A stretch of 5,634 nucleotides of DNA, from positions 1 to 5,634 of the forward strand of contig NSIA01000040.1 in NCBI GenBank assembly GCA_002737585.1, given 5' to 3'. The DNA comes from Planctomycetaceae bacterium. Lineage in GTDB: Bacteria; Planctomycetota; Phycisphaerae; Phycisphaerales; SM1A02. The notes beneath the pieces were generated by a model. That model was given only the letters and a program-made list of their open reading frames with translations, searched no databases and was not told where the DNA came from. A program made the position numbers and the translations under genes. Below are positions 1 to 5,634 of this stretch, piece after piece (within the stretch, counting starts at the first letter, position 1; each line of letters starts with the position of its first letter).

Positions 1-1390
1 GAATATCGGGATCGTTGAGTTCCGTATACGCCGGTCCGATTTCCATACCGGCGATGAACAAGTCCCAGCGTTCCGCAATCTCCGGGTGCGCGCGGTTTGG
101 GCGCGTCAACGGACTGATGGCACTTGGATAGTCAAGCACGAAAGTTGGTCGCGCGGGATCAATGAGCGCCTCGGCCTTCTCCTCAAAGAGATGATTGACG
201 AGCAGCCAATGATCAAGCGTGGCGGCCTTATCAATGTGATGCGCGATTCCGGCGGCACGCACCTTTGCCTCATCGCGCATGTCAAAGCCGAACGCACGCA
301 TGAAGAGTTCTTCGTAACGCACGCGCTCAAACGGCGCGCGATAGTCAATCTGCAGCGCGCCGAATGGAAGCACCGGACCAGCACCGCGCTCTGGGCACTG
401 CGCCATGGCGCACGCCACGTGATGCACCAGACTCTCCACCATCTCCAACATGGTCATGTAATCGCCGAAAGCCTGGTACGCCTCCATGGCGGTGAATTCC
501 GGATTGTGGCTGCGATCGACGCCTTCGTTACGGAAGTTGCGATTGATTTCAAAGACCTTGCGCATGCCGCCCACCATGAGTCGCTTCAGATAGAGCTCCG
601 GCGCAACGCGCAGAAAGAGCTGCATATCAAGGGCATTGTGCGTGGTCACAAACGGACGCGCCGCTGCGCCGCCGGCAATCGGCTGCATCATGGGAGTCTC
701 TACCTCCAGATAGCCGCGCGCCTCCATGAAGCGGCGCACCAAGCTCACAATCTGCGAGCGCTTCTCAAAGGTTCGCACCGTCTCCGGATTGGCGAACATG
801 TCCATGTAGCGCTTGCGATAGCGAATCTCCGCGTCCTCAAGGCCGTGCCACTTTCCGGGCGGCGGAGCCATGCTCTTGGTGGCGATCTCTATCGTGGAAG
901 CCCAGATGCACGTCTCGCCCTTGTTGGTGCGACCGATCGGACCTTCAGCAACGACCAGGTCGCCGTAGTCAAGCATCTTGGCGAGCGCAAACTCAGCATC
1001 GGAAACATTGGCCTTACTCACGGTGACCTGCAAGTCACCCGATGAATCGCGCAGCCAGAAGAACACCAACTTGCCCAGGTCACGGTGCTGCATGACGCGG
1101 CCAGCAATGCGAACGCGTGCACGTTGGTCAACGGTCGGCGCGGCGGGATCAGCCTTGCGCGCTTGTTGCGATGCATCAAAGGCAAGATGAGTTGCCTCAT
1201 CAAAGCGCGCTCGGGCCGCGGCGGCGGACTCCAACTCATCCACGCGTCGCCCGTACGGCTCGATGCCTGAAGAGCGCAACTGCTCCAACTTTGCTCGGCG
1301 AGCGGCAACGAGTGCGCCCTCGTCCTCTGGGGTTGTAGGCTGGTTTGCGTCGGGGTTTGGCTGCATTGCGCTGGGCGTGTTAGTAGTCAC
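1..1390 (-). CDS. lysS: Lysyl-tRNA synthetase, class II (C-terminus cut by window edge)
   Basis: This cytoplasmic enzyme charges tRNA(Lys) with lysine using ATP. The minus strand reads open for 463 codons and runs off the left edge. After a Pro/Asp-rich N-terminal tail (residues 1-25) come a helical segment and an OB-fold anticodon-binding domain (about 90-190). The catalytic domain entry GLEDAEIRYRKRYMD follows. Motif 1 (FMEARGYLEVETPMM) lies near residues 220-235, followed by GGAAARPF. Motif 2 (FEINRNFRNEG, then HNPEFTAMEAY) lies near 280-305. SPLTRPNRAHPEIAERW and GMEIGPAYTELNDPD lie near the cut. Motif 3 and the last few dozen residues of the usual ~500 are outside the window. I chose GTG at 1390. 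GTG at 1396 (just after an in-frame TAG) and ATG at 1366 are alternatives. The gene is divergent from the glycosyltransferase. The family call is secure; the exact start is not. Confidence 0.96.
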   Translation of the reverse strand, partial: MTTNTPSAMQPNPDANQPTTPEDEGALVAARRAKLEQLRSSGIEPYGRRVDELESAAAARARFDEATHLAFDASQQARKADPAAPTVDQRARVRIAGRVMQHRDLGKLVFFWLRDSSGDLQVTVSKANVSDAEFALAKMLDYGDLVVAEGPIGRTNKGETCIWASTIEIATKSMAPPPGKWHGLEDAEIRYRKRYMDMFANPETVRTFEKRSQIVSLVRRFMEARGYLEVETPMMQPIAGGAAARPFVTTHNALDMQLFLRVAPELYLKRLMVGGMRKVFEINRNFRNEGVDRSHNPEFTAMEAYQAFGDYMTMLEMVESLVHHVACAMAQCPERGAGPVLPFGALQIDYRAPFERVRYEELFMRAFGFDMRDEAKVRAAGIAHHIDKAATLDHWLLVNHLFEEKAEALIDPARPTFVLDYPSAISPLTRPNRAHPEIAERWDLFIAGMEIGPAYTELNDPDI

Positions 1391-1399
1391 GGACACCGA

Positions 1400-1405
1400 A
1401 TCCTA
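1400..1405 (-). promoter_or_regulatory. Possible -10 hexamer of lysS (TAGGAT)
   Basis: On the minus strand TAGGAT matches TATAAT at four of six positions and lies 9 nt before the GTG at 1390. A transcript from it would have little or no 5' leader. The AGGA inside it could instead act as a weak Shine-Dalgarno sequence 10 nt from the same GTG, so the two readings compete. I see no good -35 element upstream. Confidence 0.25.
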
Positions 1406-1466
1406 GCAGTGGAACGCTCGGCGATCGGCATGGTGCACATGGATTCAGGAAGCGCGGATCGCCCGT

Positions 1467-1472
1467 TAGACT
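1467..1472 (+). promoter_or_regulatory. Possible -10 hexamer of the glycosyltransferase gene (TAGACT)
   Basis: TAGACT matches TATAAT at four of six positions and ends exactly 7 nt before the ATG at 1480. A poor -35 candidate, TTCAGG (1444-1449), sits 17 nt upstream. If the hexamer is real, transcription would start at or next to the start codon, giving a leaderless mRNA. The same arrangement recurs before plsY and purB. Confidence 0.3.
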
Positions 1473-1479
1473 TCAGGTG

Positions 1480-2604
1480 ATGCAGCGCAATCGACGAAGC
1501 ATGGTTGATACTGAAGTGATCGCTCCGAATCTCAAGCGGAAGTACTCCGGCGTCACGTCCACGGTTGCGGCCCTGCTACCCATACAAGAACGCGAACTCC
1601 GGATCGCCACTGTCGGCCCGCGCCTCCCCCTCGACTGGCCCCAACTCGGCGCCATGGATGTGCTGTGGAACATTCGAAGTCCAATCAAGGGACGGCCGTT
1701 TCGTATCTGGCACGCGCGCCGCAATGGCGAGATGCTGGCGGGGGTGGTACTCAAGTGGATGAGCGGCAAGAAACTCAAGCTGGTCTTTACTTCGGCCGCG
1801 CAACGCGAACACACGCGGTGGACGCGCTCCCTGATTCGACGCATGGATGCGGTCATTGCGGTCTCGCCGGAATCAGCGTCCTACCTCAAAGTTCCCTGCA
1901 CGGTGATCTCACACGGCGTGGACACCAGCAAGTTTCATCCATCGCCCGATCGCGTTCAGGAATGGAAGGCCGGTGGAATGCCGGGTCGCTACGGAATTGG
2001 CATCTTCGGCCGCGTGCGGGCGCAAAAGGGAACCGATCGCTTTGTGGACGCGATGTGCGCGCTGCTGCCCAAGTACCCGGATTTCACCGCGGTGATTGTT
2101 GGGTCGATCAAGCCGGAGGAATTGGCTTTCGTTGCGGATCTCAAGTCGCGCGCGGCAGCTGCCGGAGTGGCATCACGGATCGTGTTTCTTGGGGAATTGC
2201 CCATGGAAGAAGTACGCGCCTGGCTGCGCCGAGTGATTGTGAACGTTTCGCCGCAGCGCTGGGAAGGATTTGGGCTCCTGCCACTAGAAGCCGGCGCCAG
2301 CGCCACCACCACCGTGGCCACGCGCGTTGGCGCCGCGCCGCGACTGATTGTGAACGGAGAGACGGGATATCTGGTGGACATGGACGACATGGCATCGCTC
2401 GAGGCGCGGCTTGACGAGCTCATGGCGTCACCCGATGCAACCATCGCCATGGGAATCGCTGCGCATCGTCATGTTCTTGCGGGATTCTCAATCGAACGAG
2501 AATCCGCCGCCATTGGCGCGGTGTATGACGGATTGTGGCAACAATCGCTATCCTTGCCGCCCCAACCACCATGTCACACTCCATTAAGCGCATCGGCGTA
2601 CTAA
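1480..2604 (+). CDS. Family 4 glycosyltransferase, LpcC-like (lipopolysaccharide core)
   Basis: The predicted 374-residue GT-B enzyme transfers a sugar from a nucleotide donor. It resembles the rhizobial LpcC group, which adds mannose from GDP-mannose to the Kdo of the LPS inner core on the cytoplasmic face. Shared traits are VIAPNLKRKYSGVTST (13-28), RIWHARRNGEM (75-85), LVFTSAAQR (101-109) and RRMDAVIAVS (120-129). The C-terminal domain has FGRVRAQKGTDRFVDA (176-191; Arg178 and Lys183 fit donor-phosphate contacts) and the GT4 EX7E motif in WEGFGLLPLEAG (Glu262, Glu270). The family core ends near GAVYDGLW; about 20 Pro/Ser-rich residues follow and read into pfkA. ATG 1480 follows directly on GTG 1477. 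ATG 1501 also fits, since the conserved part begins just after it. No convincing ribosome binding site is present. Donor and acceptor are inferred from family only. Confidence 0.88.
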   Translation: MQRNRRSMVDTEVIAPNLKRKYSGVTSTVAALLPIQERELRIATVGPRLPLDWPQLGAMDVLWNIRSPIKGRPFRIWHARRNGEMLAGVVLKWMSGKKLKLVFTSAAQREHTRWTRSLIRRMDAVIAVSPESASYLKVPCTVISHGVDTSKFHPSPDRVQEWKAGGMPGRYGIGIFGRVRAQKGTDRFVDAMCALLPKYPDFTAVIVGSIKPEELAFVADLKSRAAAAGVASRIVFLGELPMEEVRAWLRRVIVNVSPQRWEGFGLLPLEAGASATTTVATRVGAAPRLIVNGETGYLVDMDDMASLEARLDELMASPDATIAMGIAAHRHVLAGFSIERESAAIGAVYDGLWQQSLSLPPQPPCHTPLSASAY

Positions 2605-3728
2605 CCGGCGGCGGCGACTGCCCCGGCCTCAACGCAGTCATTCGAGCTGTTACCAAGACTGCCATTTGGAAGCACGGCATTGAAGTATTCGGCATTGAAG
2701 ACGGATTTCAAGGTCTTATTGAAGATCGTGTTCGCCCACTGAGCGCCCGCGATGTCAGTGGAATTCTCACGCGCGGTGGCACCGTGCTTGGATCGAACAA
2801 CCGCGCCAATCCACGCCGCTACTGCGTGCGTGTTGACCCCGTCACCGGTCCGGTGTGGGAAAATGTCACCGATCGCTGCGTGGACACTGCTCGCCGCCAT
2901 GAACTTGATGCCATCATCGTCATCGGTGGCGACGGCACCATGGCAAGTGCTGCTCCGCTGGTGGAGAGCGGCGTGAACATCATTGGCGTTCCGAAGACCA
3001 TCGACAACGATATTGTTGGAACAGAGATCACCTTCGGATTCTTGACCGCCGTCAACACCGCCACCGAAGCGCTCGACAAATTGCAGTCCACTGCGGACAG
3101 TCATCACCGCGTGATGGTGTGTGAAGTCATGGGCCGCAATGCTGGATGGATAGCACTGACCGCTGGAGTTGCCAGCGGTAGTGACATCATCCTGCTTCCA
3201 GAAATTCCGTTCGACCTGGACCACATCTGCGAGAACATCGATTTCCGCATGAATAAGGGCCCCGGCTTTGCGATCATCGTTGCAGCCGAAGGCGCGCGCC
3301 CGCGTGAAGGCAAGCAGATGGTCGATCGCCTTGATCCAACTTCGCCGGATCCAATTCGTCTCGGTGGTATTGGGCGCTGGGTAGCGGACGAAATCGCCAA
3401 GCGCACCGGCGTGGAAACACGTGCCAGCGCATTGGGTCACATCCAGCGTGGCGGCGGGCCGATTCCGGCTGATCGCATCCTTGCCACGCACTTTGGATAC
3501 CACGCCATCAAGACACTTCTGGAAGGCAAGCGCAGCCGCATGGTGATGCGCCAAGGCAACGTGTTCGGTGATGTTGACATCATGCACGCCGTTGGAAAGC
3601 AGCGCTTGGTGCCGCTGAATAACCCACTTATCGAGGCTGCTCGCGCCATCGGTACGGGGTTCGGTGATGGCCGAACGCCAGAGCCAGCGCCGGCAACCAG
3701 CGAAGACAACCACTCGGTAGTTGTCTAG
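2571..3728 (+). CDS. pfkA: 6-phosphofructokinase, group III (mixed-substrate type), predicted ATP-dependent
   Basis: The enzyme phosphorylates fructose 6-phosphate to fructose 1,6-bisphosphate in the glycolytic trunk. The 385-residue product has IGVLTGGGDCPGLNAVIRA (8-26), GGDGT (119-123), PKTIDNDI (141-148) with the catalytic Asp at 145, SHHRV and MGRNAGW (177-193), LLPE (208-211) and LGHIQRGGGPIPADR (288-302; Arg284, His290 and Arg293 match the fructose 6-phosphate site). Gly122 aligns with E. coli Gly104, as in ATP users. Lys142 replaces the Gly124 of classical ATP enzymes, as in pyrophosphate users. This mix marks group III, which holds both kinds; the Gly favours ATP. At 385 residues it is longer than the ~320 of E. 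coli PfkA. ATG 2571 fits the family N-terminus; in-frame GTG 2535 would add 12 residues. It overlaps the upstream gene by 34 bases and has no Shine-Dalgarno sequence. The last ~15 residues are a Pro/Glu/Ala-rich tail. Confidence 0.95.
   Translation: MSHSIKRIGVLTGGGDCPGLNAVIRAVTKTAIWKHGIEVFGIEDGFQGLIEDRVRPLSARDVSGILTRGGTVLGSNNRANPRRYCVRVDPVTGPVWENVTDRCVDTARRHELDAIIVIGGDGTMASAAPLVESGVNIIGVPKTIDNDIVGTEITFGFLTAVNTATEALDKLQSTADSHHRVMVCEVMGRNAGWIALTAGVASGSDIILLPEIPFDLDHICENIDFRMNKGPGFAIIVAAEGARPREGKQMVDRLDPTSPDPIRLGGIGRWVADEIAKRTGVETRASALGHIQRGGGPIPADRILATHFGYHAIKTLLEGKRSRMVMRQGNVFGDVDIMHAVGKQRLVPLNNPLIEAARAIGTGFGDGRTPEPAPATSEDNHSVVV
3704..3726. repeat. Perfect 7-bp inverted repeat across the pfkA stop codon
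   Basis: AGACAAC (3704-3710) and GTTGTCT (3720-3726) are exact inverted copies separated by 9 bases. The right arm supplies the first base of the pfkA TAG stop. No T-run follows, so it does not look like an intrinsic terminator. The left arm overlaps the candidate -35 element and the right arm touches the candidate -10 element of plsY. It could therefore be an operator or an mRNA hairpin, or it could be chance. Confidence 0.4.
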
Positions 3729-3731
3729 CAT
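3726..3731 (+). promoter_or_regulatory. Possible -10 hexamer of plsY (TAGCAT)
   Basis: TAGCAT matches TATAAT at four of six positions and ends exactly 7 nt before the plsY ATG. AAGACA (3703-3708), four of six against TTGACA, lies 17 nt upstream, which is ideal spacing. The hexamer overlaps the pfkA TAG stop. It may give plsY its own leaderless transcript within the gene cluster. Confidence 0.3.
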
Positions 3732-3738
3732 CGCGCCC

Positions 3739-4461
3739 ATGTTCACTGATGCACTCGCGTCGATCGACGCGTTCACCCCAGCGCACTGGTCGATTGCAGC
3801 ACTCCTGGCATTCGGGTGTGGAAGCATCCCTTTTGGACCGATCGTTGCGCGCATGAACGGCGTGAACTTGCGCACGGTTGGCAGCGGAAACATCGGCGCC
3901 ACCAATGTTTCCCGGGCGCTCGGATGGAAATGGGGCGTGTTGGTGTATCTGCTTGATGCGGTCAAGGGCGCTGCTCCGGTACTGCTCGCGGGCATGATGG
4001 CCGGCATTCTTGGGCACCCTGCCGATGAGATTCCACGCGCTGACATGTGGTGGTGGCTGATGATGCCCATCGCCGCAGTGCTTGGGCACATGTTCAGTCC
4101 GTTCGTTGGATTCAAGGGCGGCAAGGGCGTGGCGACCGGCAGCGGCGCCATGTTGGCGATCTGGCCGGTACTCACCGGACCGCTCTTGGTGGCGATTGGA
4201 CTGTGGGCGATCATGATTGCACTCACGCGCACCATGAGTATTGCCAGCATGCTGGCGGCCGTCTCCATTCCACTCACGGTGGCCGCAGCAGCCATCATGA
4301 CTACCGGCACAGGCACCACGGACGGCGAGCTACCCGTTGCCCATGCCCTGCCCGCCATCATCGTCACCGCGGGCGTTGCGGCGTTGGTCGTGTGGAAACA
4401 CCGCAGTAATCTTGAACGAATCCTCAAGGGGACCGAACCCCGCTTAGGAAGCAAGAGTTAA
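3739..4461 (+). CDS. plsY: Glycerol-3-phosphate acyltransferase PlsY
   Basis: This integral inner-membrane enzyme transfers the acyl group from acyl-phosphate (made by PlsX) to position 1 of glycerol 3-phosphate, giving lysophosphatidic acid, the first step of phospholipid synthesis. The family's conserved segments are present in order: GCGSIPFGPIVAR (26-38), GSGNIGATNVSRALG (48-62) running into LLDAVKG (71-77), GHMFSPFVGFKGGKGVATG (116-134), and near the C-terminus KHRSNLERILKGTEPRLG. Between them lie strongly hydrophobic stretches consistent with a multi-span membrane protein. At 240 residues it is somewhat longer than the usual ~200-215. The extra length includes a loop around 91-105 with three consecutive Trp (104-106) and a Thr/Gly-rich loop before the last membrane segment. 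The ATG at 3739 lies 10 nt after the pfkA stop; TTG 3721 would add six residues. No Shine-Dalgarno sequence is seen. Confidence 0.95.
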   Translation: MFTDALASIDAFTPAHWSIAALLAFGCGSIPFGPIVARMNGVNLRTVGSGNIGATNVSRALGWKWGVLVYLLDAVKGAAPVLLAGMMAGILGHPADEIPRADMWWWLMMPIAAVLGHMFSPFVGFKGGKGVATGSGAMLAIWPVLTGPLLVAIGLWAIMIALTRTMSIASMLAAVSIPLTVAAAAIMTTGTGTTDGELPVAHALPAIIVTAGVAALVVWKHRSNLERILKGTEPRLGSKS

Positions 4462-4497
4462 CCGATCGCGCCATTGCCCACGCGGTGCATCGGGCAC

Positions 4498-4503
4498 TAC
4501 GAT
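4498..4503 (+). promoter_or_regulatory. Possible -10 hexamer of purB (TACGAT)
   Basis: TACGAT matches TATAAT at four of six positions and ends exactly 7 nt before the purB GTG. TTGCCC (4474-4479), four of six against TTGACA, lies 18 nt upstream. No Shine-Dalgarno sequence occurs between it and the GTG, so a leaderless purB mRNA is plausible. The 49-base gap after plsY gives room for a separate promoter. Confidence 0.35.
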
Positions 4504-4510
4504 CTGTCCC

Positions 4511-5634
4511 GTGACGAAGGACGCAACACACGCCGTCGATGAGCATTCGGGATATCGCTCGCCGCTTGAAACTCGCAACGCCAGCGTCCGCATGCGCAGC
4601 ACTTGGAGCGCGCGCCGCAAGTTTGGCACGTGGCGCCGTATCTGGCTCGCACTTGCGGAGTCGCAACACGAACTTGGACTCCCAGTGACCGCCGCGCAGG
4701 TCACCGAACTGCGCGCGCACCTCGACGACATTGATTTCGCCAACGCCGACGCGCACGAAGCGCGCCTCCGCCACGACGTCATGGCGCATGTGCACACCTT
4801 TGGGGATGCTGCGCCGCACGCGCGTGGAATTATCCATCTTGGTGCCACCAGCCAAGACGTGGTGTGCAACGCGGACACACTGATACTGCGTGACGCGCTC
4901 ACCATCATCGCCGAGAAACTAGCGCGCGCCATTGATCGCGCCGGCACGTTCGCCACCGAGCATCGCGCCCTGCCCACGCTTGGTTGGACGCACTTTCAGC
5001 CCGCGCAACCGACCACGGTCGGCAAGCGCGCCACCCTGTGGGCGCAGGATTTAGCGATTGCGCTCTCTGAAATCGAAGGCCGCATTGACGGCATGCGCCT
5101 GCGCGGCCTGCGCGGCGCCACCGGAACGCAGGCTTCATATCTGGGCCTCTTGGGTGGCGACGCCAGCAAGGTGGAAGCGTTGGAGCGAAGCTTTGCAGCC
5201 AAGCTCGGTTGGCCAGCGGATCGCTGCTGGCCAGTATGCGGGCAAACTTACCCACGCCTGGTGGATGCACAGATTCTTTCCAGCCTGGCGATCGCCGCCG
5301 CTGCCATCCACAAGTGCTGCAACGATCTTCGACTGCTCGCAAACCTCAAGGAAATCGAGGAGCCGTTCGAAGCCGAACAGATCGGCTCCAGTGCCATGGC
5401 CTACAAGCGCAACCCGATGCGCTGCGAACGCGCCACTGGACTGGCACGCTTCGTGATGAATCTCTCGGGTAACGGGCTTGATACTGCAGCCACGCAGTGG
5501 CTCGAACGCACACTGGATGACAGCGCCAATCGTCGCTTGTCGCTCCCCGAAGCGTTCCTGGCACTCGATGGTGCGCTCGACATTCTTGCCAACGTCTTGG
5601 GTGGCTTGGTAGTGCACCGCGCTTCCATTCGCGC
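4511..5634 (+). CDS. purB: Adenylosuccinate lyase, eukaryote-like type (C-terminus cut by window edge)
   Basis: This cytoplasmic fumarase/aspartase-superfamily enzyme acts twice in purine synthesis. It releases fumarate from SAICAR to give AICAR, and from adenylosuccinate to give AMP. The 374 codons in view resemble the animal ADSL branch more than the short B. subtilis type: YRSPLETRNAS (15-25), FGTWRRIWLALAE (38-50), RLRHDVMAHVHTFG (85-98), GIIHLGATSQD (106-116), TLGWTHFQPAQPTTVGKR (156-173), GATGTQASYLGL, and the signature GSSAMAYKRNPMRCERA (292-308). His88 and His161 match catalytic histidines, and the Ser293-Ser294 loop should carry the catalytic serine. The usual Pro of AMPYKRNP is Ala297 here. 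WLERTLDDSANRR follows near 340. About 100 C-terminal residues are missing. GTG 4511 is the only plausible start after the in-frame TAG at 4445, and the conserved N-terminus supports it. Confidence 0.95.
   Translation, partial: MTKDATHAVDEHSGYRSPLETRNASVRMRSTWSARRKFGTWRRIWLALAESQHELGLPVTAAQVTELRAHLDDIDFANADAHEARLRHDVMAHVHTFGDAAPHARGIIHLGATSQDVVCNADTLILRDALTIIAEKLARAIDRAGTFATEHRALPTLGWTHFQPAQPTTVGKRATLWAQDLAIALSEIEGRIDGMRLRGLRGATGTQASYLGLLGGDASKVEALERSFAAKLGWPADRCWPVCGQTYPRLVDAQILSSLAIAAAAIHKCCNDLRLLANLKEIEEPFEAEQIGSSAMAYKRNPMRCERATGLARFVMNLSGNGLDTAATQWLERTLDDSANRRLSLPEAFLALDGALDILANVLGGLVVHRASIR

Larger units (their letters stand above)
1391..1479. promoter_or_regulatory. Divergent intergenic region between lysS and the glycosyltransferase gene
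   Basis: These 89 bases are the only place where promoters for both divergent genes can lie outside coding sequence. The region contains TAGGAT pointing left and TAGACT pointing right, one CGATCG palindrome (1422-1427) and a GTGCAC palindrome. I see no T-box, riboswitch or other recognisable leader structure, and the space is too short for one. Confidence 0.5.

Noticed and set aside
86..1045. 319-codon open frame on the plus strand
   Set aside because: It is the antisense shadow of lysS, whose minus-strand translation has class II synthetase motifs. The plus-strand product is His/Arg/Ala-rich with no family resemblance.
1398..1446. GAATCC...GGATTC inverted repeat in the divergent intergenic region
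   Set aside because: The arms are only 6 bp with a 37-base spacer, which is expected by chance at this scale.
2535..2570. Upstream GTG start for pfkA adding 12 residues
   Set aside because: The family N-terminus begins a few residues before IKRIGVLTGGG, which fits ATG 2571. The extra residues look like unconstrained sequence from within the glycosyltransferase gene. It cannot be fully excluded.
2601..4454. Very long open frame (617 codons) on the minus strand opposite pfkA and plsY
   Set aside because: Its translation shows no recognisable domain and is rich in Ala, Met, His and Thr as expected of an antisense shadow in GC-rich DNA. The plus-strand frames carry full sets of family motifs.
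4475..4496. Possible hairpin TGCCC...GGGCA between plsY and purB as a terminator
   Set aside because: The stem is only 5 bp with a 12-base loop and no T-run follows, so it does not meet the pattern of an intrinsic terminator.
4424..5617. Several open frames of 140-180 codons opposite purB
   Set aside because: They are shadows of purB, are Arg/Ser/Ala-rich, and show no conserved motif or start context.
1..5634. Mobile element, CRISPR, prophage, tRNA or novel defence system
   Set aside because: No transposase, integrase, direct-repeat array, tRNA-like fold or toxin/effector-like protein was seen. Coding density and base usage look uniform across five housekeeping-type genes.

Overview
The window is a compact stretch of bacterial chromosome, roughly 60% GC by eye, carrying five protein-coding genes with almost no intergenic space. 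No RNA gene, insertion sequence, CRISPR array, attachment site or phage gene is visible. The gene set points to a Gram-negative bacterium with lipopolysaccharide, because one gene is a homologue of a core-LPS sugar transferase. The type of phosphofructokinase and adenylosuccinate lyase makes a common proteobacterium less likely. I would guess a Planctomycetota (Phycisphaerae-like) or Gemmatimonadota-type lineage, but this is a weak inference from protein flavour, not a demonstrated assignment.

Layout. On the minus strand, 1-1390 holds the N-terminal part of lysyl-tRNA synthetase (lysS), whose C-terminus lies beyond the left edge. A short divergent intergenic region (1391-1479) separates it from four plus-strand genes: an LpcC-like family 4 glycosyltransferase (1480-2604), a group III 6-phosphofructokinase (2571-3728, overlapping the previous gene by 34 bases), the glycerol-3-phosphate acyltransferase plsY (3739-4461) and adenylosuccinate lyase purB (4511 to beyond the right edge).

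How they fit together. These are housekeeping functions: translation, envelope polysaccharide, glycolysis, phospholipid synthesis and purine synthesis. The plus-strand genes are packed like an operon, but they share no single pathway. The closest metabolic link is that triose phosphate made downstream of phosphofructokinase can supply the glycerol-3-phosphate used by PlsY. I see no evidence of a previously undescribed defence, mobile or biosynthetic system.

The most interesting small-scale signals are three. First, there is a repeated TA-N3-T (-10-like) hexamer exactly 7 nt before three start codons and 9 nt before the fourth, with no convincing Shine-Dalgarno sequences, which suggests leaderless transcripts. 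Second, the palindrome CGATCG occurs 11 times by hand count. Third, a perfect 7-bp inverted repeat spans the pfkA stop codon.
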